11,977 nt of DNA from JBDTYT01 sp040005555 (GTDB taxonomy: Bacteria > Actinomycetota > UBA4738 > HRBIN12). This document shows positions 1-6,557 of this stretch, in pieces. A program made the translations under genes and the position numbers. The DNA is taken from the NCBI GenBank assembly GCA_040005555.1, contig JBDTYT010000054.1, positions 1 through 11,977 of the forward strand, read 5' to 3'. The notes beneath the pieces were generated by a model. That model saw nothing but the letters and a program-made list of their open reading frames with translations. It ran no database searches and was not told the origin of the DNA. Each line of letters starts with the position of its first letter. Within the stretch, counting starts at the first letter, position 1.

Positions 1-113
1 TATCCTCGATCATCCTGTTCGCGTCGTTGCTGTTGGTGCTCACGGCCGAGATCACCCGCCGCATCACCGCGCGCAAGTACGGGGAGCAGTTCGCCGGCCG
101 GGGCTTCGTGTAG
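1..113 (+). CDS. C-terminal end of a membrane protein, possibly an ABC transporter permease (5'-truncated)
   Basis: The frame entering from the left edge (codons from base 3) stays open for 36 codons and ends at TAG 111-113. It encodes one hydrophobic stretch (residues around IILFASLLLVLT) followed by a basic, presumably cytoplasmic tail (EITRRITARKYGEQFAG). One last membrane helix followed by a short basic tail is typical of the end of ABC importer permeases of the PotB/PotC or UgpA type, but 36 residues cannot prove the family. The TAG is immediately followed by the GTG start of hyuA with no spacer, so the two genes are probably co-transcribed and translationally coupled. If it is a permease, the operon carries a second transporter in addition to the Dpp-type one downstream. 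It could equally be the end of an unrelated integral membrane protein. Confidence 0.5.
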   Translation, partial: SSIILFASLLLVLTAEITRRITARKYGEQFAGRGFV

Positions 114-2174
114 GTGCCGGAGGTCGGAGCTCCGACGCCGCCCGGCCTCCGCATGGCGATCGACATCGGGGGCACGTTCACCGATCTGGTCGTGCTCGAT
201 CCGGAGGCCGGCGCGTTGACCCTGGCGAAGGCCGACACCACGCCGGCCCGCTTGGACGACGGCGTGATGAAGGCCTTCGACGAGTCGGGGGTCGATCCGG
301 CCTCGGTCGAGCTCCTGATCCACGGCACCACGGTGGTGATCAACGCGATCACCGAGCGGCGGGGCGTGCCCACCGCGCTGGTCACCACGCGCGGGTTTCG
401 CGACGTCCTGTTGATCGGGCGTGCCAACCGCCCCGACCTGTACAACCTGGCCTACCGAAAGCCCGAGCCGTTCGTGCCCCGGCGCCGGTGCTTCGAGGTG
501 ACCGGACGGATGTCGCATCGGGGCGATGTCCTGACTCCGCTCGAGTCCTCCGAGCTGGCCGGGCTCGCCGAGCGGATCCGCCATGCCGAGGTGGAGGCCG
601 TGGCGATCTGTCTGCTGCACTCGTGGGCGAACCCGGCACACGAACGGGCGGTCGCCGAAGTGCTGGCGGCGCTCCTGCCCAGCGTGGAGATCGTTGCCTC
701 CCACCAGATCTCGAGCCAGTGGCGGGAGTTCGAGCGCACCTCGACCGCCGTCCTGGCGGCCTACGTGAAGCCGGTCGTGGCGGGGTACCTGTCGTCGCTC
801 TCCGACCGGGTGCGTGGCGCGGGGGTTCCGGGTCGCCTCTACGTGATGCGCTCGGCTGGCGGTGTTTCCTCGTTCGAGCGCGCCGTGGCCGCCCCGATCA
901 ACCTGCTGGAGTCGGGCCCCGTGGCCGGCGTCGCGGCGGCCGCCGAGGCCGGCCGGCGGATCGGCGCCCAGCACGTCCTTGCCCTGGACATCGGGGGCAC
1001 TACGGCCAAGACCTCGGCGGTCCGCGACGGCCGGATGAGGATCGAGACGCTGCACCATGTCGAGCGGACGCCCGTCTCGGCGGGCTACCCGGTCCAGGCG
1101 CCGGTCGTCGAGATCGTCGAGATCGGAGCGGGCGGGGGCTCGATCGCGTGGGCGGACGATGCCGGAGGGCTGCACGTGGGTCCTCGGAGCGCGGGGGCCG
1201 AGCCCGGGCCCGTCTGTTACGGGCGCGGCGGCAGCGAGCCGACGCTCACCGACGCGAACCTGGTGGCCGGACGGCTGGACCCCGCGTACTTCCTGGGCGG
1301 GACCATGCCACTGGACGGCGAGGCGGCCCGGGGGGCGCTGACACGGCTGGGCTCCGCGATCGGTGAGGCGAACCCGGCGGGCGTCGCTCGCGGGATCCTG
1401 CGCTACGCGGTCGCGCAGATGGCCCATGCCTTGCGGCTGGTGACCTTGCGCCGGGGCTTCGACCCCCGCGACTTCACGTTCGTCGCCTACGGTGGCGCGG
1501 GGCCGTTGCACGCCGCGCTGCTCGCGCGCGAGCTGGGCATCTCGCGGACCGTGATCCCGCCCGCGCCGGGGCACTTCTCGGCCTTCGGGATGCTGCTCGG
1601 CGGGCTTCGCGCGGACGCCGTGCGCACGCATCTGGGGGCATTGGACGCTGCGGCGCTCGGGTCGCTCTTCGGCGAGCTGGAGCAGGAAGCGACCGCGGCG
1701 CTCGAAGACCCGTCGGCCGACTCCGAGGTCGAGCGGTTCCTGGAGTTGCGCTACGCGGGCCAGGAACACACGCTCGAGATTCCCCTGCCTGCGGGACCGA
1801 TCGACGACGCGGGTCTCGAGCGGCTCCGCGGCGACTTCGACAGGCGCTCGCAGGAGGCCTACGCGTTCAGCCTGCCGAGTGAGGTGGAGGTGGTCGCCGC
1901 GCGCGTAGGCGTGACCGCCCCCTTCGGCCGCGTTGAGTGGCCGCAGGCGCCGACGCGCGCGGCGCACGCGTTCGCGCCGCGCCAGGTGGACTTCGATCAA
2001 CACGGCGGCGTCTGCACGGCGCAGGTCGTGGACCGAGGCACGCTGGAGGTCGGCGAGGCCCTCGTCGGTCCGTGCATCGTGGAGGAGCCCGCCTCGACCA
2101 CCCTGGTGCTTCCGGGCCAGCGGGTGCGGAAGGACGATCTCGGGAACCTGCTGATCGACGAGAGGGACGCGTGA
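114..2174 (+). CDS. hyuA: Hydantoinase/oxoprolinase subunit A (long form, HyuA)
   Basis: This is the ATP-dependent subunit of a cytoplasmic hydantoinase/5-oxoprolinase/N-methylhydantoinase-type amidohydrolase, predicted to phosphorylate and open a cyclic amide together with HyuB. At 686 residues it has the usual full length. The N-terminal domain carries the ASKHA phosphate loop DIGGTFTD (17-24) and GTTVVINAITERRG. The central domain has a second phosphate loop, DIGGTTAKTS (292-301), then EIGAGGGSIAW (336-346), AEPGPVCYGRGG (near 362-373) and a PTLTDANLV block. YGGAGPLHA follows further on. Residues from about 520 form the C-terminal domain of long HyuA proteins. The GTG start abuts the upstream stop. 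ATG 153 (MAIDIGG) is an alternative start closer to typical family N termini, but no Shine-Dalgarno sequence lies at a useful distance. The gene overlaps hyuB by 4 bases. Substrate is unknown: hydantoins, 5-oxoproline, lactams and even carboxylase substrates occur in this superfamily. Confidence 0.93.
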   Translation: MPEVGAPTPPGLRMAIDIGGTFTDLVVLDPEAGALTLAKADTTPARLDDGVMKAFDESGVDPASVELLIHGTTVVINAITERRGVPTALVTTRGFRDVLLIGRANRPDLYNLAYRKPEPFVPRRRCFEVTGRMSHRGDVLTPLESSELAGLAERIRHAEVEAVAICLLHSWANPAHERAVAEVLAALLPSVEIVASHQISSQWREFERTSTAVLAAYVKPVVAGYLSSLSDRVRGAGVPGRLYVMRSAGGVSSFERAVAAPINLLESGPVAGVAAAAEAGRRIGAQHVLALDIGGTTAKTSAVRDGRMRIETLHHVERTPVSAGYPVQAPVVEIVEIGAGGGSIAWADDAGGLHVGPRSAGAEPGPVCYGRGGSEPTLTDANLVAGRLDPAYFLGGTMPLDGEAARGALTRLGSAIGEANPAGVARGILRYAVAQMAHALRLVTLRRGFDPRDFTFVAYGGAGPLHAALLARELGISRTVIPPAPGHFSAFGMLLGGLRADAVRTHLGALDAAALGSLFGELEQEATAALEDPSADSEVERFLELRYAGQEHTLEIPLPAGPIDDAGLERLRGDFDRRSQEAYAFSLPSEVEVVAARVGVTAPFGRVEWPQAPTRAAHAFAPRQVDFDQHGGVCTAQVVDRGTLEVGEALVGPCIVEEPASTTLVLPGQRVRKDDLGNLLIDERDA
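2162..2166 (+). promoter_or_regulatory. Shine-Dalgarno for hyuB that fixes its start
   Basis: GAGGG lies four bases upstream of GTG 2171, inside the last codons of hyuA. It supports starting hyuB at 2171, although the same frame stays open further upstream to about 1937. That upstream part translates to an Arg/Gly/Ala-rich shadow of hyuA rather than HyuB-like sequence. Confidence 0.6.
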
Positions 2175-3883
2175 CCGACCGCTTCACGATGGACGTCTTG
2201 CGCGAGGCCTTCCTTGCGGTCTCCGACGAGATGTTCGTGTCGCTCGCGCGGACGTCGCAGTCACCGGTGATCTACGAGGTGCTCGATTTCGCGGTCGGGA
2301 TCACCGACCCGGCGGGTGAGCTGGTCTCGCAGGGCAACGGGATCGCCGGCTTCCTCGGCCCGCTCGGAGAGGCCGTGCGCGACACGCTGGTGCGCGTGTC
2401 CGACCTCACGCCGGGCGACGTGGTCGCCACGAACGATCCGTACGCCGGCGGCGGAACGCACTTGTCCGACGTCGCGCTCGTGCGCCCGATCTTCTTCGAT
2501 GCAGCGCTGGTGGCCTTCGCCGCAGCGAAGGGGCACTGGACCGAGGTGGGGGGGAAGGACCCGGGGTCGTGGACCGCCGACTCGACCGAGATCTTCCAGG
2601 AGGGACTGCAGTTGCCCTTCGTGCGGTTCGTCCGGGGGGGTCGACGCGACGCCGACCTGGAGGCGGTGCTGGCCGCGAACAGCCGGTTACCCGACATGGT
2701 CGTCGGCGACCTGGTCGCGCAGAGCGCATGCCTGGAGGTCGCGGAGCGGCGGGTGATCGAGCTCTGTGAGCGGTACGGGGCGGCGACGGTCGCCGAGGCG
2801 ATGGAGGTGGTGCACGAGCGGAGCGAACGATTGGCCCTGGCGACGCTCGCCAACCTGCCGCACGGGATCTACGAGGCCGACGACTTCCTCGACGACGACG
2901 GCGTGGGCAGTGGTCCCATCTCGATCTCGGTCCGGGTGGAGCTGGCGCCCGACCGGATGGTCTGCGACTTCACCGGCTCGAGCGCTCAGGTCCGGGGGCC
3001 GGTGAACTGCACGTGGAGCGGTCTGGTCTCGGGCGTCCGCACGATGTTCAAGGCGATCACGGATCCGAGCGAGCCGCCGTCCGACGCGTGGTTCCGGCCG
3101 CTCCGGATCGTGGCCCCGTCGGGTTCGGTGTTCAACGCGGTGCGGCCCGCGCCGGTGGCGGCGTACTTCGAGGCGACCGAGGCCGCGACCGATCTGATCT
3201 GGAAGGCCCTGGCGCCGGCGATCCCCGATCGTCTGACCGCCGGATCGTTCGTGTCGGTGTGCGGGACCTCGTTGTCGCTGACGAACCCCGACACCGGTGA
3301 GCCCACGATCCTCGTCGAGCCGCAGGCGGGCGGGTGGGGCGCGAGCGCCGCGGCGGACGGCGAGCACGGGCTCGTCTCGGTCGGCGATGGTGAGACGTTC
3401 GTGATCCCGGTCGAGGTATGCGAGCAGCGCTACGGCGTGCGCGTCGAGCGGTTCGGCCTGGACGTGGTGCCGCATGCGGGCGCGGGGCGCCGACGCGGCG
3501 GGCGCGGGCTGGTCCGGGAGTACCGGATCCTTTCCGAGGAAGCGCTGCTGACGGTGGCGTTCGGCCGGCACCGGTTCCCGCCGTGGGGCGTCGGCGGCGG
3601 TCGCGAGGGCTCGTGCAACTACGTAGAGGTCGTACCCGCCGATGGTTCTGCGTCGCGCACGTTCGGAAAGGCGGCGAGTCTTCCATTGCGCAAGGGTGAC
3701 CTCGTGCGGCTGGTGACGGGGACGGGCGGCGGCGTCGGCGACCCACGCGAGCGCGAGCCCGAGCGTGTCGCGCTCGACGTGGCCGACGGGCTGATCTCGG
3801 AGCGCGAGGCCCGAGAGTCATACGGCGCCGATATGCCCTCCTCGACCCGCCGCGCGGACGCGGGGACCCGGCCGAGGGCATAG
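2171..3883 (+). CDS. hyuB: Hydantoinase/oxoprolinase subunit B (HyuB)
   Basis: This is the obligate partner of long HyuA. The two subunits together catalyse ATP-dependent ring opening, and HyuB is thought to carry the metal-dependent hydrolytic or acyl-transfer part. The 570-residue product is of normal length and starts MTDRFTMDVLREAFLAVSDE, the usual HyuB beginning. Family blocks are visible in order: FAVGITDPAGELVSQ, then GDVVATNDPYAGGGTHLSDV (82-101, the Asp/His-rich presumed metal region), AFAAAKGHWTEVGG, TEIFQEGLQLP, CDFTGSSAQVRGPVNC and RPLRIVAPSGSVFNAVRPAP. A Gly-rich LVTGTGGGVGDP block lies near the C terminus. The last 20 or so residues (from ESYGADMPSSTRR) are a basic, low-complexity tail. 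Its GTG start overlaps the hyuA stop (GTGA), implying translational coupling and a balanced A:B ratio. The next gene begins 11 bases after the stop. Confidence 0.93.
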   Translation: MTDRFTMDVLREAFLAVSDEMFVSLARTSQSPVIYEVLDFAVGITDPAGELVSQGNGIAGFLGPLGEAVRDTLVRVSDLTPGDVVATNDPYAGGGTHLSDVALVRPIFFDAALVAFAAAKGHWTEVGGKDPGSWTADSTEIFQEGLQLPFVRFVRGGRRDADLEAVLAANSRLPDMVVGDLVAQSACLEVAERRVIELCERYGAATVAEAMEVVHERSERLALATLANLPHGIYEADDFLDDDGVGSGPISISVRVELAPDRMVCDFTGSSAQVRGPVNCTWSGLVSGVRTMFKAITDPSEPPSDAWFRPLRIVAPSGSVFNAVRPAPVAAYFEATEAATDLIWKALAPAIPDRLTAGSFVSVCGTSLSLTNPDTGEPTILVEPQAGGWGASAAADGEHGLVSVGDGETFVIPVEVCEQRYGVRVERFGLDVVPHAGAGRRRGGRGLVREYRILSEEALLTVAFGRHRFPPWGVGGGREGSCNYVEVVPADGSASRTFGKAASLPLRKGDLVRLVTGTGGGVGDPREREPERVALDVADGLISEREARESYGADMPSSTRRADAGTRPRA

Positions 3884-3887
3884 CATC

Positions 3888-3903
3888 CGAGGCATGCTCC
3901 TCG
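3888..3903 (+). promoter_or_regulatory. Small hairpin enclosing the DUF917 start codon
   Basis: CGAGG (3888-3892) and CCTCG (3899-3903) are perfect inverted copies. The six-base loop between them, CATGCT, contains the ATG start at 3894. The GAGG in the left arm is only one base from the ATG, too close to work as a normal Shine-Dalgarno. GAGGG at 3874-3878 is about 15 bases away, which is long. Initiation may therefore depend on ribosomes finishing hyuB just upstream. A five-base stem can arise by chance in GC-rich DNA. Confidence 0.3.
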
Positions 3904-4961
3904 ATGCGGACGCGCTCCAGGCGATCGCGCGGGGCGCTGCGGTCCTGGGGACCGGTGGCGGCGGAGATCCGCACATCGGCTTGCTCATGGCCCTTCAGGC
4001 GATCGAGGAGAGCGGTCCCCCGCGGCTGGTCACGCTGGACGAGCTCCCGGCGGACGGGCTCCTGATGCCGTGCGGGATGATGGGTGCGCCGACCGTCTCG
4101 ATCGAGAAGATCGACAACGGCGGAGAGGGAGCCCGCCTGCGCGAAGAGGTCGAGCGTCATTTCGCTCGGCCGGTCGTGGCGCTGCTGTCCTCGGAGATCG
4201 GGGGATCGAACGCGCTGATCCCGATCTGCTGGGCTGCGCAGATGGGTCTGCCGGTCCTGGACGCGGACGGGATGGGTCGCGCGTTCCCCGAGCTCCCGCA
4301 GGTGTCGATGCACGTCGCCGGCATCTCGCCGTCGCCCGCGTTCTTGACCGACGAGCGTGGCAACGTGCTCGTCACGACGGCCTCGACGGGCGAATGGCTC
4401 GAGCGGATCCACCGCAAGGTCACGATCGAGATGGGGGGAAGCGCAGCGACGACCGAGTACATCCTCACGGTCGAGCAGGCGCGGACGGCCGTGATCCAGG
4501 GCTCGGTGTCCCTCGCCCACCGCATCGGTCGCACGATCATGGAGGCGAGGGTGGATCCGGTGGGCGCACTCATCGACGCGCTGAGCGCCGTCCGGCTGCT
4601 GGATGGCAAGGTGACCGACGTGGAGCGGAACACGACGGGCGGGTTCGTGTTCGGACACGCCATCGTGGAGGGCCTCCGCGAAGACGCTGGCCGTCTTCTG
4701 CGGATCGAGATCCAGAACGAGAACCTGGCGGTGCTCGACGAGGGGCGGGTCATCGCGTCGGTTCCCGACCTGATCGCGGTCCTGGACTCCGAGATCGCCG
4801 AGGCGATCCCCACGGAGCGCCTGCGCTACGGGCAGCGCGTGACGGTGATCGCGTTCCCTTGCGATCCGATCTGGCGCACGCCACGCGGGCTGGAGGTCGC
4901 CGGCCCCCGCGCCTTCGGCTACGACTTCGACCACGAGCCCGTGGAGGCGCTGCATGGCTGA
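3894..4961 (+). CDS. DUF917 family protein (S-methyl-thiohydantoin desulfurase-like)
   Basis: The 355-residue product matches the DUF917 family in length and motifs: GTGGGGDP near the N terminus (19-26), MPCGMMGAP around Cys60, DADGMGRAFPELPQVSMHV (123-141), and the closing block RTPRGLEVAGPRAFGYDFD (328-346). DUF917 (Pfam PF06032) was long uncharacterised and is typically found next to hydantoinase genes. From memory, the family was renamed after an S-methyl-thiohydantoin desulfurase found in bacterial S-methyl-ergothioneine breakdown. That activity is an analogy here, not a demonstration. Cytoplasmic, with no signal peptide or membrane segment. It lies 11 bases after hyuB and overlaps the following short hyuA by 8 bases, so it probably works on the same cyclic substrate as the neighbouring hydantoinases. 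Family assignment is confident; reaction and substrate are not. Confidence 0.88.
   Translation: MLLDADALQAIARGAAVLGTGGGGDPHIGLLMALQAIEESGPPRLVTLDELPADGLLMPCGMMGAPTVSIEKIDNGGEGARLREEVERHFARPVVALLSSEIGGSNALIPICWAAQMGLPVLDADGMGRAFPELPQVSMHVAGISPSPAFLTDERGNVLVTTASTGEWLERIHRKVTIEMGGSAATTEYILTVEQARTAVIQGSVSLAHRIGRTIMEARVDPVGALIDALSAVRLLDGKVTDVERNTTGGFVFGHAIVEGLREDAGRLLRIEIQNENLAVLDEGRVIASVPDLIAVLDSEIAEAIPTERLRYGQRVTVIAFPCDPIWRTPRGLEVAGPRAFGYDFDHEPVEALHG
4943..4947 (+). promoter_or_regulatory. Shine-Dalgarno for the short hyuA
   Basis: A perfect GGAGG sits six bases upstream of ATG 4954, inside the end of the DUF917 gene. It fixes the start of the second hyuA and gives it its own strong ribosome entry despite the 8-base overlap. 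Confidence 0.7.
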
Positions 4962-6510
4962 GCGGCTGGACCTTCGGGTCGGGATCGACGTCGGCGGGAC
5001 GAACACGGACACGGTCGTGCTGGACTGCGACGGGCGCTTCTTGGCGAAGGTGAAGGTGCCGACCACCCGCGACGTGATGAGCGGCATCGCGGCCGGGATC
5101 GCGGCGATCGTGGGCCAGGTCGACGCGTCCAGGATCACCCACGTGATGCTGGGCACCACCCACGCGACCAACGCCCTCCTGGAGCGCCGAGACCTGCGAC
5201 AGGTCGCGGTCATCCGGATCGGCAGCCCGGCGACCCATGCGGTGCGTCCGCTCTTCGGCTGGCCGGAGGACCTGCGCACGGCGGTGTCGCTCGGTGAGAC
5301 GATCGTGCCCGGCGGGATCGAGTTCGACGGCCGCGAGATCGTCCCGTTCGAACCGGAGGCGGTGCGGCGCTTCCTCGATTCGCTCCCCAGACAACCGGAC
5401 GGGGTCGCGATCACCAGCGTGTTCGCCCCGGTCTCACCCCAGCACGAGTTGGAGGCGGCCGAGATGGTACGGAAGGTGCTGGGCGATGTGGACGTCTCGC
5501 TCAGCCATGAGCTTGGATCGATCGGCCTGCTGGAGCGCGAGAACGCCACCGTACTGAACGCGGCCCTCGTGGGCGTGGCTCACGGAGTCTCCGGTGCTCT
5601 CAGTGGCGCGCTCGCCGAGCACGGACTGTCGCCGGTGACCTTCTTCGCGCAGAACGACGGCACACTGATGGCCCTCGAGTACGCGCTGCGATACCCGGTC
5701 CTCACGATCGGGAGCGGCCCCGCCAACAGCATCCGGGGCGCGGCGTATCTGACGGGGACCGAAAACGCGGTCGTGCTCGACGTGGGAGGCACCTCGAGCG
5801 ACATCGGCGTCCTAGCGAACACGTTCCCGCGGGAGTCCTCGTACGGTGTCGAGATCGGGGGGATCCGCACGAACTTCCGGATGCCGGATCTCGTCACCAT
5901 CGCGCTGGGCGGGGGGACGATCGTTTCCGAGCACGACGGGGACGTGCGGGTCGGGCCCGAAAGCGTTGGCTACCGGATCACCGAGGAGGCGCTCGTCTTC
6001 GGCGGCAACACGCCGACGCTCACCGACGCGGCCGTCGCGGCGGGCCGAACCGACCTCGGCGACGCCGAGCGAACGAGGGGGTGCGAGCCGCTGCTGGAGG
6101 CGGCGCTCCGGCAGGCAGATGCGATGCTTGCCGACGCGATCGACCGGATCAAGACGGCGCGCGGCGACCAGCCGCTCGTCGTGGTCGGCGGGGGCAGCGT
6201 GCTCGTTCCGAGCGCGCTGACCGGCGTGAGCGCGATCCACCGCCCGGAGCACTATGAGGTCGCGAACGCGGTAGGCGCCGCCATCGCGCTCGTTTCCGGC
6301 CAGGTGGACCAGATCGTGCACCCTGGTCCAGGAGAACGGGAACATCTGATCGGGCAGCTGAGCCGCGAGGCGTGCGACAAGGCCGTACATGCCGGCGCCG
6401 ATCCGAACGCGGTCGAGGTCGTCGAGATCGAAGAGGTGCCGCTCGCGTACCTCACCACGCCCGCCATACGTATCCGTATACGGGCGGCCGGCCCGATGGG
6501 CTGGGTCTAG
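4954..6510 (+). CDS. Short-form hydantoinase/oxoprolinase subunit A-like protein (DUF917-associated)
   Basis: This second HyuA-family ATPase has 518 residues. It has both ASKHA phosphate loops, DVGGTNTD (12-19) and DVGGTSSDIG (276-285), plus GTTHATNALLERRD, ESVGYRITEEA, the TPTLTDAAVAAGR block (353-365) and VVVGGGSVLVP. It lacks the roughly 150-residue C-terminal domain of the long HyuA at 114-2174. It ends instead with IEEVPLAYL and a short basic, hydrophobic tail, as usual for this shorter subfamily that accompanies DUF917 genes. No second hyuB follows. The stop of the DUF917 gene lies inside its first codons (ATGGCTGA), so the two are tightly coupled and probably act in the same step or complex. 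A role as a stand-alone ATP-dependent ring-opening enzyme or as the ATPase partner of the DUF917 protein is inference. Its last codons contain two rare ATA codons within a palindromic patch. Confidence 0.9.
   Translation: MAERLDLRVGIDVGGTNTDTVVLDCDGRFLAKVKVPTTRDVMSGIAAGIAAIVGQVDASRITHVMLGTTHATNALLERRDLRQVAVIRIGSPATHAVRPLFGWPEDLRTAVSLGETIVPGGIEFDGREIVPFEPEAVRRFLDSLPRQPDGVAITSVFAPVSPQHELEAAEMVRKVLGDVDVSLSHELGSIGLLERENATVLNAALVGVAHGVSGALSGALAEHGLSPVTFFAQNDGTLMALEYALRYPVLTIGSGPANSIRGAAYLTGTENAVVLDVGGTSSDIGVLANTFPRESSYGVEIGGIRTNFRMPDLVTIALGGGTIVSEHDGDVRVGPESVGYRITEEALVFGGNTPTLTDAAVAAGRTDLGDAERTRGCEPLLEAALRQADAMLADAIDRIKTARGDQPLVVVGGGSVLVPSALTGVSAIHRPEHYEVANAVGAAIALVSGQVDQIVHPGPGEREHLIGQLSREACDKAVHAGADPNAVEVVEIEEVPLAYLTTPAIRIRIRAAGPMGWV
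6466..6483. repeat. Tandem palindromes (possible operator) in the end of the short hyuA
   Basis: Two perfect palindromes abut: ATACGTAT (6466-6473) and CCGTATACGG (6474-6483). The ATACG/CGTAT halves can also pair across TATC, with flanking CCGCC (6461-6465) and GGCGG (6483-6487) continuing the dyad after a three-base bulge. The patch is much richer in A+T than its surroundings and forces two ATA isoleucine codons, which are rare in such GC-rich genes. It lies about 75 bases upstream of the binding-protein gene and so is placed to be an operator or an mRNA structure for the transport half of the operon. No regulator gene is visible in the window. Confidence 0.4.
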
Positions 6511-6525
6511 AGATCCGTGGTAGGA

Positions 6526-6539
6526 GTCCCTGCTGGGAC
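6526..6539 (+). promoter_or_regulatory. Small hairpin in the leader of the binding-protein gene
   Basis: GTCCC (6526-6530) and GGGAC (6535-6539) form a perfect five-base stem with a TGCT loop. It occupies the only sizeable untranslated gap between confident genes, 47 bases between the short hyuA and the binding protein. It ends seven bases before the Shine-Dalgarno and lacks a T-run, so it is not a conventional terminator. An mRNA-stability or processing element that raises binding-protein output is plausible but unproven. Confidence 0.3.
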
Positions 6540-6545
6540 GCTGAT

Positions 6546-6552
6546 GGGAGGA
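6546..6552 (+). promoter_or_regulatory. Strong Shine-Dalgarno for the binding protein
   Basis: GGGAGGA, followed by a purine-rich GAGAG, ends about six bases before ATG 6558. It is the best ribosome binding site in the window. It fixes the binding-protein start against the longer open frame that runs back to about 6372. That upstream part is a shadow of the hyuA frame and would bury the signal peptide. Confidence 0.8.
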
Positions 6553-6557
6553 GAGAG

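Noticed and set aside
1937..2170. Upstream extension of the hyuB reading frame.
   Set aside because: The extra 78 residues are Arg/Gly-rich and overlap the long-HyuA C-terminal domain. GTG 2171 has a Shine-Dalgarno and begins with typical HyuB sequence.
3132..5549. An 805-codon open frame on the minus strand across hyuB, the DUF917 gene and the short hyuA.
   Set aside because: It is antisense to three well-supported genes, and its translation is Arg/Pro/Ser/His-rich without any recognisable motif. Long antisense frames are common in GC-rich DNA because of third-position bias.
6372..6557. Upstream extension of the binding-protein reading frame.
   Set aside because: It would place 62 charged residues before a clear lipoprotein signal peptide. 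ATG 6558 has an excellent Shine-Dalgarno.
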